A DNA stretch of 64,000 nucleotides from Arthrobacter sp. PvP023 (GCF_017832975.1 NZ_JAFIBI010000001.1:2604001-2668000), one strand, 5' to 3'. Positions 8,180-17,613 are shown, numbered from the stretch's first letter. Notes: generated by a model not told the origin, from the sequence alone. Numbers and translations are program-made.

Positions 8180-9091
8180 CTAGAGCGCCGTTACGCTCCC
8201 GCTGAAGTGCCTCCGGCCGGACCGCGGATTCCACGCGGCGTAGTCGGAGTGCTGCCAGGTCCCCGAAGGGGAATGGACCGAACTGATGTCCAGCGCCACG
8301 CGCGCCGGCAGGAACACCGGCGCTTCGAAGGCAACCTCCCAGCTGAAGGCATCCCCCTTCACAGCGCCCACATCCGCCAGCGCCCGCGAGGCGAGGTACA
8401 TGCCGTGCGCTATGGAACGCCGCATGCCCAAGGCTTTCGCCGAGAGGACGCTGAGGTGAATCGGGTTGAAGTCGCCGGATACGGCTGCATAAGCCCTGCC
8501 AGTGTCAACACCCAGCTGCCACAGTGCCGTAGGGTCTGGCGCCGAGAACGTTGCCGGCGGGGCCGGGGCCGAAGGCTTGTCGATGCCCGGCAGGAAGACA
8601 CCTTTGGCCAGATACGTGGACGTTCCCTTCCAGATGACCCTGGAGTTCCCGGTCCGCCGGACCTCCGCGACGATGTCAACCTGCGTGCCGGCGCGGTGGC
8701 CGCGCAGGTTCTCGGCCCAGGAGGTGATGTCCAGCGCCTCAGTGAACAGGATGGTTCCGTGCTGTTCCACCTTGTTTTTCAGGTGCACCATTCCCAGCAG
8801 CGGCAGTGGGAAATCGTCACGGTTCATCACACTCATCGATACCGGAAAGGCCAGAGCGTGAATGAAGCCGGCAGGCAGGGTATCGCTGGCAGTCTCACCC
8901 ACCAGGTGCTGGAAAGCGGTGAGGTTGTCCACCTCGGCCACCACTCCCCTGACCTCGTGACCGCAGGGCGGAAGCGAGATACCCGTGTCGGTACCGAGCA
9001 CCCGGCGCCTGGCTGCGGTGGCCGCGGCGTTGACGTAGAGCTTGGACAGCGACGGCATGTCCCCGAGTATTACGGGCTGGGCACCGGTCAT
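8180..9091 (-). CDS. MaoC-like (R)-hydratase / dehydratase, HtdX type
   Basis: The 303-residue protein has a double hot-dog layout: an N-terminal degenerate half and a C-terminal half with the hydratase-2 motif (SGDFNPIHLS, then the GMRRSIAHGMYLASRAL segment). Enzymes of this type hydrate 2-enoyl-thioesters or dehydrate 3-hydroxyacyl-thioesters. The start ATG at 9091 overlaps the TGA of the FabG4-type gene (ATGA), so the two are translationally coupled. The gene order MaoC / FabG4 / thiolase matches mycobacterial Rv0241c-Rv0242c-Rv0243 (htdX-fabG4-fadA2), which supports the HtdX-like call. The acyl chain it acts on is unknown. Confidence 0.88.
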   Translation of the reverse strand: MTGAQPVILGDMPSLSKLYVNAAATAARRRVLGTDTGISLPPCGHEVRGVVAEVDNLTAFQHLVGETASDTLPAGFIHALAFPVSMSVMNRDDFPLPLLGMVHLKNKVEQHGTILFTEALDITSWAENLRGHRAGTQVDIVAEVRRTGNSRVIWKGTSTYLAKGVFLPGIDKPSAPAPPATFSAPDPTALWQLGVDTGRAYAAVSGDFNPIHLSVLSAKALGMRRSIAHGMYLASRALADVGAVKGDAFSWEVAFEAPVFLPARVALDISSVHSPSGTWQHSDYAAWNPRSGRRHFSGSVTAL

Positions 9092-10428
9092 GCGCCCACC
9101 AGGTTCTGGCCGCACACCCGCAGCACCTCGCCGGTGATGCCGCCCGCGGCGTCGCTGGCAAGGAAGGCGATGGCTTCTGCAACATCGCCGGGTTGCCCTC
9201 CCTGCTGAAGGGAGTTCAAGCGCCGGGCTACCTCCCGCGTTGCGAAGGGGATCCGGGCCGTCATCTCGGTTTCAATGAAGCCAGGCGCCACGGCGTTGAT
9301 GGATCCATGGTGTTCCGCGAGGAGGGGTGCCGTGGCGCGCACCATTCCAATGACGCCGCCCTTGGACGCCGCATAATTCGTTTGGCCGCGGTTGCCGGCA
9401 ATACCGCTGGTGGAGGCGACTGACACGATCCGCGGGGAGTCGCGGAAGTGCTCGGACGCCAGCAGTGCCTCATTGATGCGCAACTGGGCTGCGATGTTCA
9501 CCGCAAGGACCGAACTCCAGCGGCCCTGGTCCATGTTGGCGAGGAGCTTGTCCCGGGTGATTCCCGCGTTATGGATCACGATGTCCAGGCGCCCGTGCCT
9601 GCCCATCGCATGCTCGATGATCCGCTGCCCGGCGTCCTCCCGGCTGATGTCCAGCTGCAGCGCCGTCCCGCGGACCGCGTTTGCTACGGCGGCGAGGTGG
9701 TCTCCGGCTGCGGGGATGTCGACGACCACCAGGGTGGCACCGTCACGGTGGAGCGTGCGGGCGATGGCCGCCCCGATGCCGCGTGCGGCCCCGGTCACGA
9801 CGGCCACCTTACCGGCAAGCGGCTTTTCGGGGTCGGCGGGAAGCTGCCCTTCCCCGGAGGTGACGGTGAGGGACTGGCCGTCGACAAAGGCTGACCGGCC
9901 GGACAGGAAGAAGCGCAGGGCTCCGAGGGAGCTGGGACTCGTGGTGGCCACCCCGTCTGCCAGAACGATGCCGTTGGCGGTGGCGCCGGCACGCAGTTCC
10001 TTGGCCAGGGATCGCAGCAGGCCGTCAACTCCCTGGCGCGCTGCTGCGGAAGCGGGCCCCGGCGCACTCCCCGGTGTGCGTGACACCGTTACGACGCGGG
10101 CATTTGGTGCCAGATCCCGGACGGACGCTGCCGCCGAGAGGACCGGCCTTTCAAGTTCTTCAGGGTGGGCCAGCTCATCCAGCACCAGGATGATGGCACC
10201 CAGCTTTTCCCGGGGCACCGCATGCCTCCGGACGTCGAGGTCCCAGGAAAGGAGGGCGGCCGCGAGTTCGTCAGCGCCGTCGCTGGAGCCCTGGACCAGG
10301 ATCGGCCCCGTAACAAGGGGCTGCCCCGGCTGGTAGCGCCTGAGCACCACCGGCTGCGGCAAGCCAAGCTTCCTGGCAAGGTCCTTACCGATGCCACGGG
10401 ATACGAGTTGTGTGTACTTGTCCGTCAC
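9088..10428 (-). CDS. fabG4: High-molecular-weight 3-oxoacyl-ACP/CoA reductase, FabG4 type
   Basis: The 446-residue protein has an N-terminal degenerate Rossmann-like domain (about 1-200) and a C-terminal canonical SDR domain with TGAARGIG (212-219), the HNAGITRD segment, Ser near 339-341, and Tyr352-x3-Lys356. This two-domain form is the hallmark of FabG4-type reductases, which reduce 3-oxoacyl thioesters with NADH or NADPH. The start is GTG at 10428 with an AGGGAGG site about 5 nt upstream; a longer frame would overlap the thiolase stop. It lies 10 nt after the thiolase gene and overlaps the hydratase gene, giving a three-gene operon. Confidence 0.9.
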   Translation of the reverse strand: MTDKYTQLVSRGIGKDLARKLGLPQPVVLRRYQPGQPLVTGPILVQGSSDGADELAAALLSWDLDVRRHAVPREKLGAIILVLDELAHPEELERPVLSAAASVRDLAPNARVVTVSRTPGSAPGPASAAARQGVDGLLRSLAKELRAGATANGIVLADGVATTSPSSLGALRFFLSGRSAFVDGQSLTVTSGEGQLPADPEKPLAGKVAVVTGAARGIGAAIARTLHRDGATLVVVDIPAAGDHLAAVANAVRGTALQLDISREDAGQRIIEHAMGRHGRLDIVIHNAGITRDKLLANMDQGRWSSVLAVNIAAQLRINEALLASEHFRDSPRIVSVASTSGIAGNRGQTNYAASKGGVIGMVRATAPLLAEHHGSINAVAPGFIETEMTARIPFATREVARRLNSLQQGGQPGDVAEAIAFLASDAAGGITGEVLRVCGQNLVGA

Positions 10429-10438
10429 TCCGGCCTCC

Positions 10439-11809
10439 CTAGGATGCTTCAAGAATGGCGACGACCCCTTGGCCGCCGGCAGCGCAAATGGAAATCAGGC
10501 CGCGGGCCGGTCGGCCGTCCACCGGGCCCTTGTCGTGAAGCATCTTGGCCAGTGTGGCCACGATCCTCCCTCCGGTCGCGGCAAAGGGGTGCCCCGCTGC
10601 CAGCGAGGAACCGTTCACGTTCAGCTTGGACCGGTCGATGCTGCCCAGCGCGCCGTCCAGGCCAAGGCGTGTCCGGCCGAATTCTTCGTCTTCCCAGGCG
10701 GCCAGGGTGCTGAGGACTGTGCCGGCAAATGCTTCATGGATCTCGAAGAAGTCGATGTCATCCAGGGTCAGTCCGTTGCGGGCCAGCAGGCGGGGCACTG
10801 CGAAAGCCGGCGCCATCAGCAGTCCGTCCTTCCCGTGGACGAAGTCGACGGCGGCCGCCTCGCCGTCCACGACCGTCGCGAGCTTGGGAAGTTCGTGGGC
10901 GTCCGCCCACTCCTCCGACGCGAGCAGCACGGTGGACGCGCCGTCAGTGAGCGGGGTGGAGTTGCCGGCTGTCATGGTTGCCTCGGCGCCCAGGTTCTTT
11001 CCGAAGACGGGCTTGAGCGTGGACAGTTTTTCAAGTGTTGTGTCGGCGCGCAGATTCGAGTCCCGGTTCAGTCCGCGGTACGGCGTGAGCAGGTCGTCGA
11101 AGAAGCCGGCATCATAAGCGGCCGCGAGGTTGCGGTGGCTGTTGTAGGCCAACTCATCCTGGGCCTCACGGGTAATCTTCCACTGCGCCGTGGTGAGGGC
11201 CTGGTGTTCACCCATGGAAAGGCCCGTCCGGGGCTCGCCCGTATTGGGTGCGTCGGGTGCGAGGTCCTTGGGGCGAAGGCGGCCCAGGACCTTAAGGCGC
11301 TGGGGCAGGGTCTTGGCGCGGTTGAGGTCCAGCAGGACCTCGCGCAGGCCCTCACTCACAGCGATGGGCGCATCGGACGCGGAGTCGACTCCACCGGCAA
11401 TGGCCGAGTCAATCTGTCCCAGCTTGATCTTGTTGGCAAGGCCAAGGACCGTCTCCAGTCCCGTGGCACACGCCTGCTGGAGGTCGTAGGCGGGGGTTTC
11501 CGCGGATAGGGCCGAGCCCAGCACTGCCTCGCGGGTGAGGTTGAAGTCACGCGAGTGTTTAAGGACGGCGCCGGCGGCAACCTCGCCGATCCGTTCATCC
11601 GCCAGGCCGAAACGCGCAATCAGGCCGTCCAACGCAGCGGTCAGCATGTCCTGGTTGGAGGACTTGGTATACGCGCCGCCGGTCCGCGCAAACGGAATCC
11701 GGTTTCCGCCCACCACCACGGCCTTGCGCAGCGAGCCTACGCCGGGTGTGGCTACCGGGTCTGTGGATGATTCCTCTGGTCCGGTGGCGGACTGTCCGTC
11801 AAAGGACAT
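10439..11809 (-). CDS. fadA2: Acetyl-CoA acetyltransferase / 3-ketoacyl-CoA thiolase, FadA2 type
   Basis: The 456-residue protein is a thiolase: the nucleophilic Cys is in LQQACATGLETVL, the second-half motifs are FFEIHEAFAG, NVNGSSLAAGHPFAATGGR, and the base Cys is in CAAGGQG. Thiolases cleave or form 3-ketoacyl-CoA. ATG at 11809 has an AAGGAGA site upstream and is the first gene of the operon with fabG4 and the MaoC hydratase. Upstream is a perfect 14-bp-arm palindrome shared with the divergent TetR gene; a minus-strand promoter (TTCACG at complement 11872-11877, TACGCT at complement 11849-11854, spacer 17) falls inside it, so repression by that regulator is likely. Confidence 0.92.
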   Translation of the reverse strand: MSFDGQSATGPEESSTDPVATPGVGSLRKAVVVGGNRIPFARTGGAYTKSSNQDMLTAALDGLIARFGLADERIGEVAAGAVLKHSRDFNLTREAVLGSALSAETPAYDLQQACATGLETVLGLANKIKLGQIDSAIAGGVDSASDAPIAVSEGLREVLLDLNRAKTLPQRLKVLGRLRPKDLAPDAPNTGEPRTGLSMGEHQALTTAQWKITREAQDELAYNSHRNLAAAYDAGFFDDLLTPYRGLNRDSNLRADTTLEKLSTLKPVFGKNLGAEATMTAGNSTPLTDGASTVLLASEEWADAHELPKLATVVDGEAAAVDFVHGKDGLLMAPAFAVPRLLARNGLTLDDIDFFEIHEAFAGTVLSTLAAWEDEEFGRTRLGLDGALGSIDRSKLNVNGSSLAAGHPFAATGGRIVATLAKMLHDKGPVDGRPARGLISICAAGGQGVVAILEAS

Positions 11810-11840
11810 GTGCTGTCTCCTTTTGCTCAACGCTGATTAC

Positions 11841-11873
11841 CGATACCCAGCGTACCTGATACGCTGGGTATCG
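11841..11873. promoter_or_regulatory. Operator palindrome and divergent promoters of fadA2 / tetR
   Basis: The arms CGATACCCAGCGTA (11841-11854) and its exact complement (11860-11873) flank CCTGA, forming a perfect 33-bp inverted repeat. It lies between the divergent thiolase and TetR genes and ends on the G of the TetR GTG start. Predicted -10 boxes for both directions (TACGCT) are inside the arms, with -35-like TTACCG at 11837-11842 for the plus strand. The arrangement is what a TetR autoregulatory operator looks like. Confidence 0.75.
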
Positions 11874-12622
11874 TGAACATCCTTCCTGCTGACCCTGACG
11901 TTTCCAGCGGCGGCAACTCCCCTGGCCGCGGCATTCCGGACACTTCCGCCGCAAGCGGCTCCGCCATCGACGGGCGCGCCGCCCGCTGGCAGTCGCACAG
12001 GGAAGAACGCCGTCGCGAACTCATCAAGTCCGCGCGGAAGGCGGTCCATGCACTGGGCAGCGACGCTTCCATGGAGGACATCGCTGCCGCCGCCGGCACG
12101 TCCAAGTCCGTGTTCTACCGCTACTTCGGCGACAAGGCCGGGCTGCAGCAGGCTGTCGGCGAGGTGGTCATAAGCCAGATGCAACGCCGCATCCAGGAGG
12201 CCGCCCAGGGCGCCCAGACGCCACGGGAGGGGCTTCTGGCCATGGTGTCCGCCTACCTTCAAATGGCGGAGACCAGCCCCAACGTCTACACATTCGTCAC
12301 CGCGTACTCGGCAGGAGAACCCGCAACAACCACCGGGGGCATGGCGGCGACGGGCGCGCTCGGCCATTTCTTCGAAGAGGTCCGTGACATGATCGCCCGG
12401 CCCATGCGCGCACACCTGGGCACCGGCAAGGAAGCCGTGATCGGCTACTGGCCCACCGCGGCGATCGGGCTCGTAAGGAACGCCGGTGAACAGTGGCTAG
12501 CCACGCCGGAGTCGCCCGGCAAACCGGACCAGGAAACCATGGCACGCCAGATCACCGCCTGGCTGTGCGTCGGGATTGCCCCGGAGCTGGAGAACCTGGA
12601 CCCTCACAATCCAAACCCTTAG
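11873..12622 (+). CDS. TetR/AcrR family transcriptional regulator
   Basis: The 249-residue protein has a TetR DNA-binding domain at about 42-100 (segment SMEDIAAAAGTSKSVFYRYFGDK) after a disordered N-terminal tail, then a ligand-binding helical domain. The start is GTG at 11873; there is no ribosome site and a TACGCT -10 box is 7 nt upstream, so the message is probably leaderless. The gene is divergent from the fadA2-fabG4-maoC operon and is followed 30 nt later by the acyl-CoA dehydrogenase gene. I infer that it represses both sides and responds to an acyl-CoA, as fatty-acid TetR regulators do. Confidence 0.92.
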   Translation: MNILPADPDVSSGGNSPGRGIPDTSAASGSAIDGRAARWQSHREERRRELIKSARKAVHALGSDASMEDIAAAAGTSKSVFYRYFGDKAGLQQAVGEVVISQMQRRIQEAAQGAQTPREGLLAMVSAYLQMAETSPNVYTFVTAYSAGEPATTTGGMAATGALGHFFEEVRDMIARPMRAHLGTGKEAVIGYWPTAAIGLVRNAGEQWLATPESPGKPDQETMARQITAWLCVGIAPELENLDPHNPNP

Positions 12623-12652
12623 TGAATTGTCAGAACCAAAGAAGGAATCGAC

Positions 12653-14767
12653 ATGACTGACGTAGTTGACCGCGCCGCCGGCCAGGCGCGCCGCCCCGCC
12701 GGAAGCGCACACCACCAGGCCGACGCGGCGCCCGCCGTCGACGTCGCTGCGCTGGGCGAGCAGCTCCTGGGCAAGTGGGCCCACATTCGCCGGCATTCGC
12801 GCGAGCTTTCAGGCCGTCCCGAACTGCACAAGACCGAGGGCCTCACGCACACCGAGCACCGGAAGCGCACGTTCGGCCAGCTCCAGTACCTGGTGGAGAA
12901 CGGTGCCGTTCATCGCGCTTTTCCCGCATCACTGGGTGGTTCGGACGATCACGGCGGGAACATCGCAGGGTTCGAGGAACTCGTCACAGCCGATCCGTCG
13001 CTGCAGATCAAGGCTGGCGTCCAGTGGGGGCTGTTCGGTTCGGCTGTGATGCACCTCGGCACCGAGGAGCACCACGCCAAGTGGCTGCCCGGCATTATGA
13101 ACATGGACATTCCCGGCTGTTTCGCGATGACGGAAACCGGGCACGGCTCCGACGTCGCCAGCATTGCCACCACGGCGACCTTTGACCCGGCCACGCAGGA
13201 ATTCGTCATCAACACGCCCTTCCGTGCCGCCTGGAAGGACTACATAGGCAATGCCGCCATCGACGGTCTCGGCGCCGTGGTGTTCGCCCAGCTGGTGACC
13301 CGCGGCGTAAACCACGGGGTCCACGCGTTCTACGTGGACTTGCGGGATCCGAACACCAAGGAGTTCCTGCCGGGCATCGGCGGTGAAGACGACGGCGTCA
13401 AGGGCGGGCTGAACGGCATCGACAACGGCCGGCTGCACTTCAGCAACGTCCGTGTCCCGCGGGCCAACCTGCTCAACCGGTACGGCAACGTTGACGCGGA
13501 CGGGGCATACACCTCTCCCATTGCCAGCCCGGGCCGACGCTTCTTCACCATGCTGGGCACCCTCGTCCAGGGCCGCGTCTCCCTGGACGGTGCCGCGGTG
13601 GCAGCCAGCAAGCTGGCCCTCAAGACCGCCATCCAGTACGCCACTGAGCGCCGCCAGTTCAACGCCTCCTCGCACACTGACGAAGAAGTGCTGCTCGACT
13701 ACCAGCGCCATCAGCGGCGGCTGTTTACCCGGCTCGCCACCACCTATGCCGCAGGCTTCGCCCATGAACAGCTGCTGCAGAAATTCGACGACGTTTTCTC
13801 GGGTGCACATGACACCGACGAGGACCGCCAGGACCTTGAGACACTGGCCGCCGCACTCAAGCCGCTCAGCACATGGCACGCCCTGGACACTTTGCAGGAG
13901 TGCCGCGAAGCCTGCGGCGGCGCAGGCTTCCTGATTGAGAACCGTTTCGCCTCCCTCCGTGCGGACCTGGACGTCTACGTCACGTTTGAAGGCGACAACA
14001 CCGTGCTCCTCCAGCTGGTGGCCAAGCGGCTCCTCGCGGACTACGCCAAGGAATTCCGCAACGTCGACGTCGGCGTGCTGGCACGCTACGTGGTGAGCCA
14101 GGCCGCCGGCGCCGCGGTACACCGGACCGGACTTCGCCAGGTTGCCCAGTTCATGGCCGACACGGGCTCGGTGCAGAAGGCCGCCATTGCCCTCCGCGAT
14201 GAGGACACCCAGCGGCTGCTGCTGACGGACAGGGTACAGACCATGGTTGCCGAGGCCGGAGCAGCACTCAAGGGAACCAACAAGCTGCCGCAGCAGAAGG
14301 CCGCTGCGGCTTTCAACCAGCACCAGCACGAATTGATTGAGGCGGCGCAGGCCCACGCGGAGCTGCTGCAGTGGGAAGCCTTCACGGAAGCCCTTGCCGA
14401 TGTGAAGGACCCGGGCACCAAGCGGGTGCTGACCTGGCTCCGGGATCTGTTCGGACTCTCGCTCATCGAGAAGAACCTGTCCTGGTACCTCATGAACGGC
14501 CGCCTGTCGATGCAGCGCGCCCGCACTGTGGGCGACTACATCAACCGCCTGCTGGTCAAGATCCGCCCGCACGCCCTGGACCTAGTGGACGCCTTCGGCT
14601 ACGGCCCGGAGCATCTCCGCGCGGCAATTGCCACCGGCGCAGAAAAGACCCGCCAGGACGAAGCCCGTGCGTTCTTCCGGAACCAGCGCGCCGACGGTAA
14701 AGCCCCGGTGGACGAAAAGGTCCTCCTCGCCCGCCAGGCCCGGGATACGAAGGCTCCCCGCCGCTAG
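12653..14767 (+). CDS. Large acyl-CoA dehydrogenase, FadE5 type
   Basis: The 704-residue protein is an acyl-CoA dehydrogenase of the long actinobacterial class. The FAD/substrate region CFAMTETGHGSDVASIATTA, the ATERRQF segment and the C-terminal ECREACGGAGFLIENR plus TFEGDN segments are visible. These enzymes introduce the alpha-beta double bond in acyl-CoA. The start is ATG at 12653 with an AGAAGGA site. It lies 30 nt after the tetR gene in the same direction. In mycobacteria the equivalent gene (Rv0244c, fadE5) is next to fadA2-fabG4-htdX, so the whole module is conserved in content. Substrate range is unknown. Confidence 0.92.
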   Translation: MTDVVDRAAGQARRPAGSAHHQADAAPAVDVAALGEQLLGKWAHIRRHSRELSGRPELHKTEGLTHTEHRKRTFGQLQYLVENGAVHRAFPASLGGSDDHGGNIAGFEELVTADPSLQIKAGVQWGLFGSAVMHLGTEEHHAKWLPGIMNMDIPGCFAMTETGHGSDVASIATTATFDPATQEFVINTPFRAAWKDYIGNAAIDGLGAVVFAQLVTRGVNHGVHAFYVDLRDPNTKEFLPGIGGEDDGVKGGLNGIDNGRLHFSNVRVPRANLLNRYGNVDADGAYTSPIASPGRRFFTMLGTLVQGRVSLDGAAVAASKLALKTAIQYATERRQFNASSHTDEEVLLDYQRHQRRLFTRLATTYAAGFAHEQLLQKFDDVFSGAHDTDEDRQDLETLAAALKPLSTWHALDTLQECREACGGAGFLIENRFASLRADLDVYVTFEGDNTVLLQLVAKRLLADYAKEFRNVDVGVLARYVVSQAAGAAVHRTGLRQVAQFMADTGSVQKAAIALRDEDTQRLLLTDRVQTMVAEAGAALKGTNKLPQQKAAAAFNQHQHELIEAAQAHAELLQWEAFTEALADVKDPGTKRVLTWLRDLFGLSLIEKNLSWYLMNGRLSMQRARTVGDYINRLLVKIRPHALDLVDAFGYGPEHLRAAIATGAEKTRQDEARAFFRNQRADGKAPVDEKVLLARQARDTKAPRR

Positions 14768-14799
14768 CCCCGGCGTACCGCCCGGGCATAACGAAAACA

Positions 14800-14838
14800 A
14801 CGACGGCGCCGCACCCTGGGAGGGAGCGGCGCCGTCGT
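14800..14838. terminator. Bidirectional terminator between fadE5-type gene and glgA
   Basis: A perfect 13-bp inverted repeat (ACGACGGCGCCGC and complement) with a 13-nt loop sits between convergent genes, with an A-rich flank on the left (U-rich for the minus strand reading) supporting termination of glgA. Confidence 0.75.
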
Positions 14839-14848
14839 CGATTCCTGT

Positions 14849-16045
14849 TTAGGCAAGGACCGAGCGGTAAACCTCAAGGGTGGTTTGCGTAATGGAGTCC
14901 CAGGAGAAGTGCTCCTCCGCGCGGCGGCGGCCGGCCTGTCCCATGGCGCGGGCACGCACCGGGTCGGACACAACCTCGGTGAGGGCAGCTGCGAATTCGT
15001 TGACGAACTTCTCCGGGTCCAGCGGGGTCCCGGTGCCGTCAGTGACCTGTTCCAGCTCCACCAACAGGCCGGTTTCGCCGTGCTGAACAACCTCCGGGAT
15101 GCCGCCGGTGGCGCTGGCCACGACTGCTGCACCGCATGCCATGGCTTCGAGGTTGACGATCCCCAGCGGTTCGTAGATGGACGGGCAGGCAAAAGCGGTT
15201 GCGTGGCTGAGCACCTGGATCAGCTCGTGGCGGGGAAGCATGCGCTCAATGAGGACGACTCCGCTGCGCTGGCTCTGCAGCTCCTCGATCAGGCGGGCGG
15301 TTTCCGCTGCGAGTTCCGGGGTGTCCGCCGCGCCAAGGCACAGCACAAGCTGGACATCCGCGGGCAGCTTGGCCGCGGCACGGAGCAGGTACGGAACGCC
15401 TTTCTGGCGGGTGTTGCGACCGACGAAAACCACGCTGGGCAGTTCAGGGTCGATGCCGAGGGCGCGGACGGCGTCCTCGCCCTCATCACGGTTCCAGAGT
15501 TCGACGTCGATGCCGTTGTGGACCACGCGGACCTTGGCCGGATCGACGTCCGGGTAGCTGCGGAGGATGTCCTGACGCATCCCTTCGGACACGGCGATGA
15601 TGGCGGCCGCGGCCTCGTAGGCGGTCTTTTCCACCCAGGAGGACAAGGCGTAGCCGCCGCCGAGCTGTTCAGCCTTCCAGGGCCGCAGCGGCTCGAGGCT
15701 GTGGGCGCTCAGCACGTGCGGGATGCCGTGAAGCAGCGATGCCAGGTGGCCCGCCATATTGGCATACCAGGTGTGCGAATGCACAAGGTCAGCTCCCGCA
15801 ATATCCGGCACGATGCGCAGATCCACCCCGAGCGTCTGCACGGCGGCGTTGGCGGCGCCCAGATCCTCCGGGACCGAATAGGACGTCACCTTCGCCCCGT
15901 GGTAGTCGGGATCCCGGGGCGCCCCGAAGGCCCGCACCTGCAAATCCACATGCTTGGCCAGCACGCGGCTTAATTCAGCCACATGGACCCCGGCGCCACC
16001 GTAAATCTCGGGCGGGAACTCTTTAGTCACAATGTCTATTCGCAC
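14849..16045 (-). CDS. glgA: Glycogen synthase / alpha-1,4-glucosyltransferase, actinobacterial GlgA (GT4)
   Basis: The 398-residue protein is a GT-B fold glycosyltransferase of family GT4: N-terminal segment IVTKEFPPEIYGGAGVHV, donor-site segments VVFVGRNTRQKGV and the E-x7-E motif in YEPLGIVNLEAMACG. In mycobacteria the homologous enzyme (GlgM/GlgA) makes maltose-1-phosphate or elongates glucan from ADP-glucose. I chose the GTG at 16045, giving the usual MRIDIVTKEF start; a TACCTT -10 box lies 7 nt upstream, so the transcript may be leaderless. A TTG at 16054 is an alternative. The gene is divergent from glgC, which supplies ADP-glucose. Confidence 0.92.
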   Translation of the reverse strand: MRIDIVTKEFPPEIYGGAGVHVAELSRVLAKHVDLQVRAFGAPRDPDYHGAKVTSYSVPEDLGAANAAVQTLGVDLRIVPDIAGADLVHSHTWYANMAGHLASLLHGIPHVLSAHSLEPLRPWKAEQLGGGYALSSWVEKTAYEAAAAIIAVSEGMRQDILRSYPDVDPAKVRVVHNGIDVELWNRDEGEDAVRALGIDPELPSVVFVGRNTRQKGVPYLLRAAAKLPADVQLVLCLGAADTPELAAETARLIEELQSQRSGVVLIERMLPRHELIQVLSHATAFACPSIYEPLGIVNLEAMACGAAVVASATGGIPEVVQHGETGLLVELEQVTDGTGTPLDPEKFVNEFAAALTEVVSDPVRARAMGQAGRRRAEEHFSWDSITQTTLEVYRSVLA

Positions 16046-16090
16046 GATACCCAAGGTAGTCCTTACGGCGTATCTGTTCTAGTGTGAAGG

Positions 16091-16113
16091 AGTCCGGGCG
16101 TGCCGGACTTTTT
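16091..16113 (+). other. Terminator-like hairpin in the glgC leader
   Basis: AGTCCGG (16091-16097), loop GCGTG, CCGGACT (16103-16109), followed by TTTT, forms a short intrinsic-terminator-shaped hairpin about 35 nt before the glgC start. A TAGTGT hexamer lies at 16080-16085. It is upstream of glgC with no plus-strand gene before it, so it may be an attenuator or a 5'-end stabiliser. Confidence 0.4.
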
Positions 16114-16147
16114 GGGGAAGTTACGAAGGCGTACAGGAGCGACCACC

Positions 16148-17545
16148 ATGCCGTTGAATAAGAAAGTCCTGGCTATTGTCCTCGCAGGCGGCGAGGGCAA
16201 CCGGCTCATGCCGCTGACGGCTGACAGGGCCAAACCCGGCGTGCCCTTTGCCGGCAGCTACCGGCTCATCGACTTCGCGCTGTCCAACCTCGTGAACTCC
16301 CGCTATCTGCAGATTGTGGTGCTCACGCAATACAAATCCCACAGCCTGGACCGGCATATTTCCGAAACATGGAGAATGTCCACGCAGCTGGGAAACTACA
16401 TTGCCTCCGTCCCGGCGCAGCAGCGCGTGGGCAAGAGCTGGTTCCTCGGCAGTGCCAACGCGATCTACCAGTCCCTGAACCTGATCCATGACGCCAACCC
16501 CGACATCGTGGTTGTGGTGGGCGCCGATCACGTCTACCGCATGGACTTCGCGCAGATGGTTGAGCAGCATGTCGCCAGCGGCGCCAAGGCCACAGTGGCC
16601 GCAGTCCGCCAGCCGCTGAACATGGCCGACCAGTTCGGCGTCATCGAGGTGGACCAGGAGAATCCCCAGAAGATTGCCGCCTTCGTGGAAAAGCCATCCT
16701 CAACCCCCGGGCTGGCAGCAGATCCCACCCAGTTCCTGGCATCCATGGGAAATTACGTTTTCGATGCCGATGCCCTGGTGGACGCCCTGCACGTGGATGC
16801 CGAGCGCCTTGACACCAAGCACGATATGGGCGGCGACATCATCCCTTACTTCGTCAATAAGGGCGAAGCGGGCGTTTATGACTTCACGCTGAATGACATT
16901 CCCGGCTCCACCGAACGGGACCGTACTTATTGGCGCGATGTCGGCACCATAGATTCCTTCTACGACGCCCACATGGACCTTATTTCCCCCATGCCGGTTT
17001 TCAACCTGTATAACTCGGAATGGCCCATCTACACGCGGCAGAGCATCTCCCCGCCGGCAAAGTTTGTGCGCGGCCAGGGCAACACCGTGGGTACGGCCCT
17101 GGACTCGATCGTGGCCAGCGGTGTGGTGATTTCCGGCGGCATCGTGGAAGGGTCGGTCCTGTCCAATGACGTTTATGTGGGCACGGCGAGCCGCGTGGTG
17201 GATTCAGTCCTGATGGACAAGGTCCAGATCGGCGAGGGTGCCGTGGTCAACCGCGCCATCATTGACAAGAACGTCAAGGTGCCCGCCGGCGCAGCGATCG
17301 GCCTGGATCCGGAGCGCGACCGCGCCCGCGGTTTCAAGGTCACGGACTCGGGCATCACGGTGCTGTCCAAGGGGCAGGCAGTTCCGGAACCGGACGAGGC
17401 CGAACGCGCGCTGTCAGCCGCCAACCTCCACCTGGTGCCCAACGCGATCAAGGCGGCAACGGAGAACTACCCGTCTGCCCGGGACTCGGCGGCCAAAGTA
17501 GGGGAAGCCCACGCTGCGGCCGTGGGAGTATCCACCGCCGACTAG
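16148..17545 (+). CDS. glgC: Glucose-1-phosphate adenylyltransferase (ADP-glucose pyrophosphorylase)
   Basis: The 465-residue protein has the nucleotidyltransferase signature [26 protein letters not shown] near the N-terminus, the [12 protein letters not shown] segment, the VEKPSS segment, and a left-handed beta-helix C-terminal domain with hexapeptide-like repeats. It makes ADP-glucose from glucose-1-phosphate and ATP, the committed step of bacterial glycogen synthesis. ATG at 16148 is preferred because AGGAG lies 9 nt before it and the protein then starts directly with the nucleotide-binding domain. The C-terminus carries an extra 30-40 residues beyond the beta-helix. It is divergent from glgA and has a hairpin in its leader. 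Confidence 0.95.
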   Translation: MPLNKKVLAIVLAGGEGNRLMPLTADRAKPGVPFAGSYRLIDFALSNLVNSRYLQIVVLTQYKSHSLDRHISETWRMSTQLGNYIASVPAQQRVGKSWFLGSANAIYQSLNLIHDANPDIVVVVGADHVYRMDFAQMVEQHVASGAKATVAAVRQPLNMADQFGVIEVDQENPQKIAAFVEKPSSTPGLAADPTQFLASMGNYVFDADALVDALHVDAERLDTKHDMGGDIIPYFVNKGEAGVYDFTLNDIPGSTERDRTYWRDVGTIDSFYDAHMDLISPMPVFNLYNSEWPIYTRQSISPPAKFVRGQGNTVGTALDSIVASGVVISGGIVEGSVLSNDVYVGTASRVVDSVLMDKVQIGEGAVVNRAIIDKNVKVPAGAAIGLDPERDRARGFKVTDSGITVLSKGQAVPEPDEAERALSAANLHLVPNAIKAATENYPSARDSAAKVGEAHAAAVGVSTAD

Positions 17546-17613
17546 GCGCCCACGCCGCTACCGCTGAACCTTGACGGCAGGCCGAGGGATTCCCAGGCTG
17601 TAAAATTGGACCA

